64,000 bases of DNA from Flavobacterium sp. GTDB lineage: Bacteria > Bacteroidota > Bacteroidia > Flavobacteriales > Flavobacteriaceae. Under the pieces are notes generated by a model, which was not told the DNA's origin, ran no database searches, and saw only the letters and a program-made list of their open reading frames with translations. The position numbers and the translations under genes are program-made. Shown here piece after piece: positions 7,759-16,439 of this stretch. Every line of letters starts with the position of its first letter. The stretch's first letter is position 1. The stretch covers positions 1 through 64,000 of the forward strand of contig JALRGT010000010.1 of NCBI GenBank assembly GCA_023259675.1, written 5' to 3'.

Positions 7759-9473
7759 TCAATGATTTATGTCCAATCCAAAAGTGGTTCTCAGTAAATC
7801 AATATTGGGATTTATTTCGTGAAGTCTGTTGTAGCGATCTTGATCATTGAAGGATCTTCTGTTTTCGATACTTTCATTTACAATAACTTCAATGGTGATG
7901 TCGTGATTATGTAAATGGCCTCTTAAATACCCAATAAGTCCATGCATTTCTTTTTCAAAATCCAATTTGGAACCTTCATTTGGCAATTCTATGGTAATTT
8001 TGGTTCCATCCAGAACAGGGTCGTTAATCAACAGCAAAGATTCCATAATTTTGAATCCTTTTTCACCTAAACGTTGTGCATACTTATTCCAATATAATAG
8101 CATTTCAGTATTTGTGAAAGCTTCAGTAGGTAAATCAACAGTCTTTTTTACAATTGTTTTATTGCTTTCTTCTAACGCTTTTTTGGCTCGAATACTCGAT
8201 AATGAAAAAGCTGAAATTTTAGGGCCATTAGCAATAGGAGCCTCAATTTTTGGTGTTGAAATAACTGGGTTTACTGGTGTTTCAACTGAAACTGTTGAAG
8301 TTTCGACAGTTTTTACAAGAGGTGGAGCATTGGTAACTTTTGGTTCTTCAACTATAGAGTAATCCCTTTTTCTAAAATAGGTAGGTGGAATTATAAAGTC
8401 AACTTTTTTTTTTCTCCATCAAAAGTGATAGAGGCCAATTGCATCAAGCAAAGTTCAACAAGCAGTCTTTGGTTTTGACTCACTTTATATTTTAAATCAC
8501 AATCATTTGCAATGGCAATTCCTTTCAACAGAAAATCTTGATCGGATTTTTGGGCTTGTAAGCCATACATTTTTTGAGCTTGTTCACCAACTTCCAATAA
8601 AGATAAAGTTGAAGGTGTTTTGCTGACCAATAAATCTCTAAAATGAGATGCCAGACCAGAAACAAAATGGTGAGCATCAAATCCTTTGGCTAGAATATCA
8701 TTGAAAGCCAGTAGCAATTCTGGAATTTTATTCTCCAAAATTAAATCAGTAACTGTGATATACGTTTCGTAATCCAGTACATTTAAGTTTTCGGTTACTG
8801 CTTGACGTGTTAAATTGACTCCGCAATAGGATACTACTCTGTCAAAAATAGACAAAGCATCACGCATGGCACCATCAGCTTTTTGGGCAATAATATGTAA
8901 TGCATCATCTTCAAATACAACGCCTTGGTTGGTAGCGACTTCGGCTAAATGTTCTTTGGCGTCTTTTACCGTGATTCTTTTGAAATCAAATATCTGACAA
9001 CGGGATAATATCGTTGGAATGATTTTGTGTTTTTCGGTCGTAGCCAAAATGAAAATAGCATGCTTTGGCGGTTCTTCCAATGTTTTAAGAAAAGCATTAA
9101 AAGCGGCCGAAGACAGCATGTGCACCTCATCAATAATATAGACTTTGTATTTTCCGGTTTGGGGTGGGATACGCACTTGGTCAATCAAGTTCCGAATATC
9201 ATCAACCGAGTTGTTTGAAGCGGCATCCAATTCAAATACGTTGAAAGCAAAATCTTCTAACGGATCATCATAGCCGGGTTGGTTGATTTTTCGAGCCAAA
9301 ATACGTGCACAGGTTGTTTTTCCAACACCACGCGGTCCCGTGAATAAAAGTGCCGAGGCTAAATGATTGTTTTCTATGGCATTCAATAAAGTATTCGTAA
9401 TTGCCTTTTGTCCTACAACATCATTAAATGTTTGTGGACGGTATTTACGGGCTGATACTATAAATTGTTCCAT
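7759..9473 (-). CDS. dnaX: DNA polymerase III tau/gamma subunit; short form ends at 8391, long form needs -1 slippage on an A10 run
   Basis: ATPase motor of the replicative clamp loader. The zero frame runs 9473-8391 (360 aa) with Walker A GPRGVGKT (46-53), DEVHML Walker B and the SRC sensor motif (SRCQIFDF), ending just after the lid/collar region. At 8413-8404 the coding strand has G followed by ten A, then GTTGAC; the zero frame meets TAA four codons later. Shifting -1 (or one extra A in the mRNA) opens a stop-free frame to 7759: a Pro/Val/Thr-rich linker, then a C-terminal domain of about 115 residues (MLLYWNKYAQRL...TTFGL). The joined product would be 571 aa, a normal tau. The four zinc-binding cysteines of E. 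coli DnaX are absent; their place is taken by a short NQPGYDDPLEDF segment. Alternatives are a homopolymer sequencing error or a real frameshift mutation. Confidence 0.9.
8404..8413 (-). other. A10 slippage site in dnaX (gamma/tau switch)
   Basis: Ten consecutive A in the coding strand, followed by G, read GAA AAA AAA AAG; it contains the A_AAA_AAG heptamer used for -1 frameshifting in E. coli dnaX and is as long as the A-run that drives transcriptional slippage in Thermus dnaX. No strong downstream stem-loop is visible, so polymerase slippage is the likelier mechanism. Confidence 0.65.
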
Positions 9474-9492
9474 AGAATTTTTTATTCGAAAG

Positions 9493-9521
9493 CAAATATA
9501 GGTTTTAATTTAAAGATGCAA
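9493..9521 (-). promoter_or_regulatory. Promoter of dnaX
   Basis: Minus-strand TTG (9521-9519), 18-nt spacer, TATATTTG (9500-9493), full match to the Bacteroidota consensus. The predicted start gives a leader of only about 13 nt before the ATG at 9473. Confidence 0.6.
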
Positions 9522-9649
9522 AAATTTAACTATTGAAAGATTTCAGGATTTATGTTAAAGATAAATTAGTACTTGTTTGTATCTTTAAGGACCATTATTT
9601 ATTAGAACGATTTTACAAAATAAAGATAAAAAGGGTAATTCTATTTGCA

Positions 9650-10009
9650 ATGAATAAAAAAGAATTAAATCAGGCTATTATGAAACGAATTGAAGAAAAA
9701 ATTGAGCTTCCTTTTGAGAAGGAGCACTACGTTGAAGGTGCTGTTTGTTTCGCCAATCATGAGGACGTCCGATCTGATTTTAAACTGTTTTTTACCACAA
9801 ATGATGTTGTCAATTATTGTTATGGAATTATTCGGCAGTTGCAGGGGAATGAACACGAAAAATTAATTTCATTGTCGTCTATAAAAATACCTTTACCCGC
9901 TAATGCTGCTTTCTTTTGGGAAATGGTTCAATTGGGTAAAATGCATTGTTTAAAAAATAAAATCGAATTTAAGGATTTATCAGAATTGAATTGGTTCACT
10001 ACTTTTTAG
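9650..10009 (+). CDS. Hypothetical protein, 119 aa
   Basis: Not recognised. The ATG at 9650 gives [26 protein letters not shown]; an in-frame TTG at 9533 would add 39 residues rich in basic and hydrophobic residues, but it lacks family-like character and I prefer the ATG. The protein is soluble, mixed alpha/beta, with a conserved-looking C-terminus ([14 protein letters not shown]). There is no signal peptide, membrane segment or recognisable catalytic motif. It is divergent from dnaX and its 3' end overlaps the convergent gene 9999-10307 by 11 bp. Confidence 0.55.
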   Translation: MNKKELNQAIMKRIEEKIELPFEKEHYVEGAVCFANHEDVRSDFKLFFTTNDVVNYCYGIIRQLQGNEHEKLISLSSIKIPLPANAAFFWEMVQLGKMHCLKNKIEFKDLSELNWFTTF

Positions 10010-10307
10010 ATTTATTTCGTTCTTTAATGCTGATGTCTAACAAAACTTGAGCCGCTTCATTAATGGAATTGGCAGCAAAACCAGCTACATAAACTCCTTT
10101 TTTTCCTGATTTGGATTGAATTCCAAAAACGATGGCTTCATCATCAGGATTAGAATCTCCTTCGTACCGATAGATATGTTTGATTTCATATTTATTTGGA
10201 TTTTTTACAATATCTGCTTCATGAAGATTGAAGTCATAATTAAATCCATTTTCGTTCAATTCATCTAATGCTTTTGATACGGAGGCATAATGGTATATTT
10301 GAGTCAT
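9999..10307 (-). CDS. Small conserved hypothetical protein, paralogue of 11555-11863
   Basis: 102 residues. It shares about half of its residues with the product of 11555-11863, including the stretches [16 protein letters not shown] and [14 protein letters not shown] recall relatives in Bacteroidota that carry the database name phosphoribosylpyrophosphate synthetase; nothing here supports that, as the PRPP-binding motif is missing and the protein is a third of the enzyme's length. The pattern of charged residues and an [10 protein letters not shown] loop suggest a small binding domain. Function unknown. The two copies flank the methyltransferase gene 10386-11492. Confidence 0.75.
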   Translation of the reverse strand: MTQIYHYASVSKALDELNENGFNYDFNLHEADIVKNPNKYEIKHIYRYEGDSNPDDEAIVFGIQSKSGKKGVYVAGFAANSINEAAQVLLDISIKERNKSKK

Positions 10308-10385
10308 GATTTATGAATTTAAAAGTTGTCGTTTAAAGATAGCGAATTTAGATTAAACTTCAATTTATCTTTTTGGATTTTAACT

Positions 10386-11492
10386 CTAGTTAACGGCATG
10401 TGAATTTGAAAATTTTAATCCCGAAAGTGGTTTTAGTGGCAATCCTTTTTGTTGTATGAATACTTTAAATTTCATTCCCATATCCATTAGTAATTTATAA
10501 TTAATAACCGATTCCTGAAATGCCATTTTCATGTTATTTGGATTGTTTAATAAGGTTTGATTTTGATATTCTTTAATGCCGAGAGCCAATAGGAAATAAG
10601 CCTGTTCGGTAAATCCACAATTTTGCAAACCATTTTGTTTTCCCCATTCACTTAAAGCCGAAAAATTTACATGGGTTGTAATGTCTTGTTCTCCTATATA
10701 TTGATAAGGATTGGTGTTTATATGATGTTTGTTATAACATAAAAGTGTGCCGTCACTTCTTCTATTGGTGTATAATTCAGAAGAAGTTGCTCCGTAATCT
10801 ATAGTAATTACATATCCCTTTTGTAAAGATTGAGTTATTTCTTTTATCCAGGATTGGGCTTCCAGATTGATTTCTGCTCGAAATCCTTTTGGTAAATGAA
10901 CTTTTAAAACTTCAAAATAATCGTTGAGTTCCTTTTTTGCCAGTTTCAGAACTTCTTTAAAATGGTCTTTGTAATCCACAAAAACTTCCATTAATTCTTC
11001 TTGCATAATAACTTGATGTACAGAAAAATTATCGATCAATTCGTTTGACAAAATACATCCATTCAATTCGGGAATTTCATTTATGGAGTTGTACCATAGT
11101 ACCTTTTCAGTCAAATATTTTTGTTGCTTATCTCGCAAGCTGCCACTTTTTTCGATAATGCAATAGGATAAATTTTGATATAACGGTTGATTGTTTTTTA
11201 GATAATCTAAAATATCGTGGCATAGTAAACCGGTGCCTGCTCCAAATTCTACGATTTTAAATTCTTTAGTGTCCATGAAACGCCACATTTCCTCTATTTG
11301 ACGTGCAATCATTGCACCGAAAGAAGCAGATAAATTAGCACTGGTATAGAAATCACCTGCAGCACCAATCTTGTTTTGTGTTGAATTGTAATATCCTAAT
11401 TCAGGATAGTATAATGCCATTTCCATAAAATCGTGGAAAGAAATTGGGCCTTCCTTTTTGATTCGTTCTATGATTATATCCGATAGTGACAT
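10386..11492 (-). CDS. SAM-dependent methyltransferase, NDUFAF7/MidA family
   Basis: 368 residues of the PF02636-type class I methyltransferase. The N-terminal helix region (ISFHDFMEMALYYPELGYYN) and GDFYTSANLSASFGAMIARQ are hallmarks of the family, followed by the SAM-binding loop VEFGAGTGLLCHDIL and an acidic motif (SNELIDNFSVHQ). The mitochondrial relative NDUFAF7 dimethylates an arginine of a complex I subunit; the role of bacterial members is less clear. It is flanked by two small paralogous genes on the same strand, with gaps of about 80 and 60 bp. The family is clear; the substrate is unknown. Confidence 0.88.
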   Translation of the reverse strand: MSLSDIIIERIKKEGPISFHDFMEMALYYPELGYYNSTQNKIGAAGDFYTSANLSASFGAMIARQIEEMWRFMDTKEFKIVEFGAGTGLLCHDILDYLKNNQPLYQNLSYCIIEKSGSLRDKQQKYLTEKVLWYNSINEIPELNGCILSNELIDNFSVHQVIMQEELMEVFVDYKDHFKEVLKLAKKELNDYFEVLKVHLPKGFRAEINLEAQSWIKEITQSLQKGYVITIDYGATSSELYTNRRSDGTLLCYNKHHINTNPYQYIGEQDITTHVNFSALSEWGKQNGLQNCGFTEQAYFLLALGIKEYQNQTLLNNPNNMKMAFQESVINYKLLMDMGMKFKVFIQQKGLPLKPLSGLKFSNSHAVN

Positions 11493-11554
11493 TCAGTTTA
11501 GTCTTTTATCGCAACTAGGGTGTTGTTTATACCATGATGTCTAAAATAAATAAC

Positions 11555-11863
11555 TTAGAAGTTGCATTGTTGGTCGTTGTTTTCGATGCATAACTTAGCC
11601 AATACATTTGCCGCATTACCAGATTTTGCAGAATAGCCAGCTACAAAAACACCATTTTCTCCAGAAGCTGTTTTAATGGCATATACAACTGCCTCATCGG
11701 CTGGATCAGAATCTCCTTCATAACGATACACATGTTTAATTTCATATTTATGAGGGTTTTTTACAATGTCATTTTCATGAAGATTGAAATCATAAGTGAA
11801 TCCCTTTTCCCTTAAAATGTTTAGTGCTTCAGATACGGGGGCATAATGATAGGTTGGTTTCAT
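11555..11863 (-). CDS. Small conserved hypothetical protein, paralogue of 9999-10307
   Basis: 102 residues starting MKPTYHYAPVSEALNIL. It shares FTYDFNLHENDIVKNP and YRYEGDSDPADEA with the neighbour copy, while the C-termini differ (this one ends in a short ENNDQQCNF tail). No signal peptide or membrane segment. The duplication around the methyltransferase suggests local gene duplication with divergence. Function unknown. Confidence 0.75.
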   Translation of the reverse strand: MKPTYHYAPVSEALNILREKGFTYDFNLHENDIVKNPHKYEIKHVYRYEGDSDPADEAVVYAIKTASGENGVFVAGYSAKSGNAANVLAKLCIENNDQQCNF

Positions 11864-11951
11864 AATAAAGATGATTTTAATTATTTATTTAAAGTTAATT
11901 AATTTATAACTAATGTGTTGCAAAAGTGTTGTTAAAGTAAACTATCAAAAA

Positions 11952-11982
11952 TTGACTTCGTTCTAAAATTGTCGTAAATTTG
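11952..11982 (+). promoter_or_regulatory. Promoter of RNase P RNA
   Basis: TTG at 11952-11954, 20-nt spacer, TAAATTTG at 11975-11982. The element lies 5 nt before the predicted 5' end of the RNA (11988), exactly where a Bacteroidota promoter should sit. A good internal reference for the other promoter calls in this window. Confidence 0.8.
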
Positions 11983-11987
11983 CGGCA

Positions 11988-12298
11988 CAGACCGCCTTAT
12001 CGCCGTCCCGATTTATCGGGAGGGAGGAAAGTCCGGACACCATAGAGAGGCATAGCGGGTAACACCCGTCATTCGCTTAGGCGGATAGGACAAGTGCAAC
12101 AGAAAGTATGTACAGGTAATGCTGTAGTGAAACCAGGTAAACTCTATGCGGTGAAATATCAAGTATATCAGCATTTAAGGGTTTCTCGCCCGTTGTTGAA
12201 GGGTAGATAGCTTGATCCCGATAGTAATATCGGGACTAGATAAATGATAAGGCTCCGATTTATCGGAGACAGAATCCGGCTTATAGGTCTGTTTTTTT
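11988..12298 (+). ncRNA. rnpB: RNase P RNA (class A)
   Basis: The catalytic RNA that trims tRNA 5' leaders. Conserved blocks are visible: GAGGAAAGTCCGGAC near 12022-12036 (CR-I), the ACAGAAA element near 12100, the central AAACCAGGTAAACTC region, and AGAATCCGGCTTATAGG near 12270-12287 (CR-V). The 5' CAGACC (11988-11993) pairs with GGTCTG (12286-12291) to close helix P1. A run of seven T follows directly and probably ends transcription. The gene is intact. Confidence 0.97.
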
Positions 12299-12354
12299 GA
12301 TTATAAAATAGTTGAAACGTTGTTTTTTTAGACATTTTGACTTTCAAAATATTT

Positions 12355-12412
12355 ACCGCAAATTCGCAAATTGGTTTTTCTTTTCGATGCCTTTAATTTG
12401 CGAATTTGCGGT
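12355..12412. repeat. Intergenic palindrome between rnpB and the ketopantoate reductase gene
   Basis: A perfect 18-bp inverted repeat (12355-12372 with 12395-12412, core CCGCAAATTCGCAAAT) separated by 22 nt and followed by TAATTTTT. It may act as a backup terminator for rnpB, or be a copy of a dispersed palindromic element. Confidence 0.75.
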
Positions 12413-12439
12413 TAATTTTTAAAACAATATACTTTTAAG

Positions 12440-13360
12440 ATGCAAATAAGAATTGGTGTTTTAGGATTGGGTGGAGTAGGTGGTTATTTCGGTGGGCTTT
12501 TGGCCAAAGCTTATGCTGAATCTAAAACGATAGAGATTATATTTATTGCCAGAGGGGAAACCCAAAAAGTAATTGCTGAAAATGGATTAAAAGTTATTTC
12601 CGACGCTAGTGAATTTGTCGTTTTTCCAGATTTGGTTTCAAATAATCCTGAAGTAATCGGAAAATTGGATTATTTAATTTGCGCAACCAAAACCTATGAT
12701 ATTGAAGAAAGTTTGCTTTCAATTCAAAAGTGTATCAAAAAACATACGATTATCCTACCTATATATAATGGTGTAGATGCTCCAGAACGCATCAGTGCGC
12801 TTTTTCCGGATAATGAGGTTTTGCAAGGTTGTGCCTATATTGTATCGATGATAGTTTCTCCTGGTGTGATTCGAAAGTTAGGGCATTTTGAAAAACTCTT
12901 TTTTGGTTCCAATACAATACCAATATCAAAATTGAATGCGTTACAAACCCTTTTGAAAAATGCAGAAATCGAAAGTTATTTATCGCATACAATTGAAGAA
13001 ACAGTTTGGGAAAAATTTATTTTTATTTCACCATTGGCTTCTGCCACATCTTACTTGAATCAGAATATTGGAGAAATCATCAATACTGAATCCAGTAGAA
13101 AATTTTATGTTGATTTGCTTCATGAGATTACAATGGTTGCTGCCGTAAAAGGGCTGAACATACCCAATGACATTGTTTTGCAAACCATACAAAAATTACA
13201 AAGATCACCTCAAGAGGCCACTTCTTCGATGCATCGAGATATTTTGGCAGGAAACAAATCAGAATTGGCTTCTTTGACCGAATTCGTAATTCAAGAAGGT
13301 TTGAAATATGAGGTGGAAACACCAACGTATCAAAAGGTTTTTGATAAATTGTCTCCTTAA
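12440..13360 (+). CDS. panE: Ketopantoate reductase family protein (2-dehydropantoate 2-reductase)
   Basis: 306 residues with an N-terminal Rossmann loop IGVLGLGGVGGYFGGLLA, then the ICATKTYDIEESL region of the ApbA/PanE family and a C-terminal helical domain. The family reduces ketopantoate to pantoate with NADPH in coenzyme A synthesis. The catalytic Lys/Glu pattern is plausible (EETVWEKFIF holds the family's WEK-like motif near residue 190). Many genomes hold several PanE-like oxidoreductases, so the exact substrate is not certain. No pantothenate genes are adjacent. Confidence 0.8.
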   Translation: MQIRIGVLGLGGVGGYFGGLLAKAYAESKTIEIIFIARGETQKVIAENGLKVISDASEFVVFPDLVSNNPEVIGKLDYLICATKTYDIEESLLSIQKCIKKHTIILPIYNGVDAPERISALFPDNEVLQGCAYIVSMIVSPGVIRKLGHFEKLFFGSNTIPISKLNALQTLLKNAEIESYLSHTIEETVWEKFIFISPLASATSYLNQNIGEIINTESSRKFYVDLLHEITMVAAVKGLNIPNDIVLQTIQKLQRSPQEATSSMHRDILAGNKSELASLTEFVIQEGLKYEVETPTYQKVFDKLSP

Positions 13361-13372
13361 TTCATTTTTTGA

Positions 13373-13960
13373 TTATTCCTCTTCGGAATCGTCTTCTTCA
13401 GAATCATCATCTTGATTCTCATTTTCGAATTCGAAGAAACTAAAAATAGAACCTCCATAACTTTTCTGGAACGAGAAATTAATCATGTGATCCAGTTTAG
13501 TGTATTTTGAATGTTCAATTATCATCATGCCTTCTTCGTTAAGGCTGTTTTTTTTGAAAACCAATTCAACAATTTTTTCAAAAGTAGCTTGGTCTAATCC
13601 GTAAGGTGGATCGGCAAAAATGATATCGAAACTCGCGTTGTTTCTTTCCAGAAATTTAAAGACATCACTTTTGGTGGCAGCGATATTAAAATCATATTCG
13701 GCTGCTGTTTGTTTGATGAACTTGACACAACCAAAATCACCATCAACCGATGTTATCGGGGAACTTCCTCTTGAGGCAAATTCGTAACTGATGTTTCCAG
13801 TTCCCGCGAACAAGTCTAAAACTTTCAATCCCTCAAAACTGAAATGGTTATTCAAAACATTAAACAATGCTTCTTTAGACATATCGGTTGTGGGACGAAC
13901 GGGAAGGTTTCTTGGTGGATTGATGCGTCTCCCTTTGTATTTTCCTGAAATGATTCTCAT
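13373..13960 (-). CDS. rsmD: 16S rRNA (guanine966-N2)-methyltransferase RsmD
   Basis: 195 residues. The N-terminus RIISGKYKGRRI and RPTTDMSKEALFNVL are diagnostic for RsmD, followed by the SAM loop LDLFAGTGNISYEFASRG and the catalytic DPPYG motif. It methylates G966 of 16S rRNA during small-subunit assembly. The last 17 residues are an acidic Asp/Glu tail (ENENQDDDSEEDDSEEE) not present in E. coli RsmD. The ATG overlaps the stop of the upstream DUF3822 gene by 4 bp, implying translational coupling. Confidence 0.93.
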   Translation of the reverse strand: MRIISGKYKGRRINPPRNLPVRPTTDMSKEALFNVLNNHFSFEGLKVLDLFAGTGNISYEFASRGSSPITSVDGDFGCVKFIKQTAAEYDFNIAATKSDVFKFLERNNASFDIIFADPPYGLDQATFEKIVELVFKKNSLNEEGMMIIEHSKYTKLDHMINFSFQKSYGGSIFSFFEFENENQDDDSEEDDSEEE

Positions 13961-14763
13961 GAGTTGAATAGTATAAAATGATTTCTGTTTTCGGCCTCAG
14001 AAAAATAATTGTTCCAACGTAAATCTTCGACATCAATCAAAGAGACATTGCGGACATATTTATAGGCTATTTTATAGAAATCACTTTCGGTATTAATATT
14101 TCCGATGAGTTCCAACGGAAATTTTTCTGGGTTCAAATTCAATTGTTCCGCAGTAAATAAAATATAGTAAATAAAATCTTCGGGAGTTTGATATTCGAAG
14201 GAATTAAATAATAACAGTTTTTGATTTTGGATAACCACAATTTCAAAATGACCTGGTTTGAAATGCACCATCATTTTTTTGTCATCGATATTTTTGGAAG
14301 CATCCAAAAGTTTAGTCACCAAAATGCTATTGGCATGTCTATATTCAAAAGTGCCAAATTGGTCGATGAAGAAATTATTCATATTCACATATGGAATATA
14401 AACAGCATTGATTTCATAGTTGCTGATTTCGTCAAAGGCGAAAAAATCAGTTTCGAAAACCTTGGTATTGTATTGCAAATAACTCCCTAAATAATTTTCA
14501 TCAAAAAGAGGGGTAGGAACAAAAGTCGATAAGTTGTTGTTGTGAATCACCAAAACTTCATCATAGCTTTCCTTTAATTCTGGATAATCCTGAAAAGCGT
14601 TCGAAAATAAATCTTCTATTTTGATTCCTTTATCGACAGCGGCAAATTGCATTTCGTTAAACGAAGTAATCGTATTGTTCAGTGTGTCAAAACAGCAAAA
14701 AGAAAGACCCGTCAAGGAAACTTGAATGGAGAGTTTTTTATATTTCTTTTCGGTGATGTCCAT
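13957..14763 (-). CDS. DUF3822 family protein
   Basis: 268 residues, a Bacteroidota family that often sits directly next to rsmD, as here with a 4-bp overlap. The predicted fold is a distant relative of the actin/Hsp70-like ATPases; the phosphate loop positions are degenerate (LSIQVSLTGLSFCCFD near the start). No signal peptide or membrane helix. The conserved pairing with RsmD suggests a role tied to rRNA modification or ribosome assembly, but this is inference from position only. Confidence 0.8.
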   Translation of the reverse strand: MDITEKKYKKLSIQVSLTGLSFCCFDTLNNTITSFNEMQFAAVDKGIKIEDLFSNAFQDYPELKESYDEVLVIHNNNLSTFVPTPLFDENYLGSYLQYNTKVFETDFFAFDEISNYEINAVYIPYVNMNNFFIDQFGTFEYRHANSILVTKLLDASKNIDDKKMMVHFKPGHFEIVVIQNQKLLLFNSFEYQTPEDFIYYILFTAEQLNLNPEKFPLELIGNINTESDFYKIAYKYVRNVSLIDVEDLRWNNYFSEAENRNHFILFNS

Positions 14764-14906
14764 AATACGATTGATTTTTCAACAACGCAAACTTACAAAT
14801 TAAAATAGCAATGGCAATCATTAATTACGAATTATCAATTGGGAATTGTCAATAATCCTTTTGATTTTGCCATTAAATAAGTGTACTTTGCAGTAAAATA
14901 ACACGA

Positions 14907-16328
14907 ATGAATTCCTCCCTGTTTTATAGTCTTTTACAAAAAAAATTTCCTTTTAGTCCCACGCTCAAACAGGACATTTTTTTTCAAAAGATTGCGATTT
15001 TTTTAACCCAAAAAGAGAACAACACCATTTTTGTACTTAAAGGTTATGCGGGAACTGGGAAAACAACCGTGATTTCTACGATAGTCAATAACCTAATCGA
15101 AATTAATAAAAAGTATGTTTTGTTGGCACCAACGGGTCGTGCTGCCAAAGTAATTGCCAATTATTCGGATAAGCCCGCTTTTACCATTCATAAAAAAATA
15201 TACTTTCCGAAGAAATCTTCCGGAGGCGGCGTTTCCTTTACGTTGCAACCCAACAAACATAAGAACACTATTTTTATTGTCGATGAAGCTTCGATGATTT
15301 CGGATACCAATTCTGATTCTAAATTATATGATAACGGTTCGTTGTTGGATGATTTAATTTCCTATGTTTATTCGGGAACCAATTGCAAGATGATTCTATT
15401 GGGAGATACCGCTCAGTTACCTCCCGTGAATTTAGATATCAGTCCGGCATTAGACACCCATACTTTGAGTCTACATTATAATAAGGAAGTTGAATATATC
15501 GAGTTGGACGAAGTTATGCGTCAGGAAGAGGATTCCGGGATTTTGTATAATGCAACCGAACTTCGGGAATTATTGAAAGATTCTTTTATTACTGATTTCC
15601 AATTTGATGTGAAAAGATTCAAAGACATCGTTCGTTTAACAGATGGCTACGATATTCAAGATGCCATTAATTCGGCCTACAGTAATTATAGTATCGAAGA
15701 CACTGCTTTTATTGTTCGTTCCAATAAAAGGGCGAATCAATATAATGAGCAAATTCGTTCCAGAATTCTGGATAAAGAAAGTGATTTGTCTACCGGTGAT
15801 TTTCTGATGGTAGTAAAGAACAATTATTTTTGGTTGAAAGATTCTGATGAAGCTGGTTTTATTGCCAATGGTGATATTATTGAGGTTTTGGAAATTTTCA
15901 GTATTCAGGAATTGTATAGTTTCAAGTTTGCCAAAGTAAAAATACGAATGGTCGATTACCCCAATCAAAAACCATTTGAAACCGTTTTATTATTAGATAC
16001 CATAAAAAGTGAATCTCCGTCTTTGACTTATGATGAGTCGAATCGGTTGTACCAAGAAGTCTTGAAAGATTACGAAGGAGAAACCAAATACAAACAATTT
16101 CAAAAAGTAAAAGCCAACGAATATTTCAATGGCTTACAAGTGAAGTTCTCTTATGCGATCACCTGTCACAAATCGCAAGGCGGGCAGTGGAATACTGTTT
16201 TTATCGAACAGCCTTATTTACCGGATGGTATCAATCGAGATTATATTCGTTGGTTGTACACCGCAATGACACGTGCCAAGAATAAATTATATTTGATAGG
16301 TTTTAAGGATGAGAGTTTTGTGGAGTAA
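14907..16328 (+). CDS. RecD/Pif1-like superfamily 1B DNA helicase
   Basis: 473 residues. Walker A GYAGTGKTT at 46-54, Walker B IFIVDEASM near 128, motif III-like ILLGDTAQLPPV, and C-terminal motifs SYAITCHKSQGGQW and WLYTAMTRAKNKLYLIG. These define an SF1B 5'-3' helicase related to RecD and Pif1. It lacks the N-terminal domains of RecD2 and is much shorter than RecD of RecBCD, and no recB or recC is adjacent. It is divergent from the DUF3822-rsmD pair, an arrangement I believe is common in Flavobacteriia. Confidence 0.88.
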   Translation: MNSSLFYSLLQKKFPFSPTLKQDIFFQKIAIFLTQKENNTIFVLKGYAGTGKTTVISTIVNNLIEINKKYVLLAPTGRAAKVIANYSDKPAFTIHKKIYFPKKSSGGGVSFTLQPNKHKNTIFIVDEASMISDTNSDSKLYDNGSLLDDLISYVYSGTNCKMILLGDTAQLPPVNLDISPALDTHTLSLHYNKEVEYIELDEVMRQEEDSGILYNATELRELLKDSFITDFQFDVKRFKDIVRLTDGYDIQDAINSAYSNYSIEDTAFIVRSNKRANQYNEQIRSRILDKESDLSTGDFLMVVKNNYFWLKDSDEAGFIANGDIIEVLEIFSIQELYSFKFAKVKIRMVDYPNQKPFETVLLLDTIKSESPSLTYDESNRLYQEVLKDYEGETKYKQFQKVKANEYFNGLQVKFSYAITCHKSQGGQWNTVFIEQPYLPDGINRDYIRWLYTAMTRAKNKLYLIGFKDESFVE

Positions 16329-16335
16329 ATTCATT

Positions 16336-16390
16336 AACCATATAAGTTAAATCAAAAAAACTTAAATGCTCTTATATGACTTATATGGTT
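16336..16390. repeat. Short inverted repeat AACCATATAAGT
   Basis: A 12-bp perfect inverted repeat (16336-16347 with 16379-16390), with a further internal CTTATATG at 16371-16378. No T-run follows. It resembles short palindromic units scattered in Flavobacterium intergenic DNA. Confidence 0.55.
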
Positions 16391-16439
16391 CAATCATTTT
16401 TAAAATATAAATTATGTTAGACTTTAAATAGATTTGGTT

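Noticed and set aside
7967..8362. 131-codon plus-strand frame across the tau region
   Set aside because: It is the reverse of the tau linker and C-terminal domain, which reads well on the minus strand once the A10 slip is allowed.
9999..10307. Naming the small paralogues as phosphoribosylpyrophosphate synthetase
   Set aside because: They are about 102 residues and lack the PRPP-binding signature, so the name I recall from databases is not supported.
12301..12439. Possible tRNA or small RNA downstream of rnpB
   Set aside because: Only the 18-bp palindrome is present; no cloverleaf or CCA end is visible. I found no tRNA in the whole window.
16429..16436. TAGATTTG promoter match before ygiD
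   Set aside because: It ends 3 bp before the ATG, so transcription would begin inside the gene; only the later ATG at 16497 could use it.
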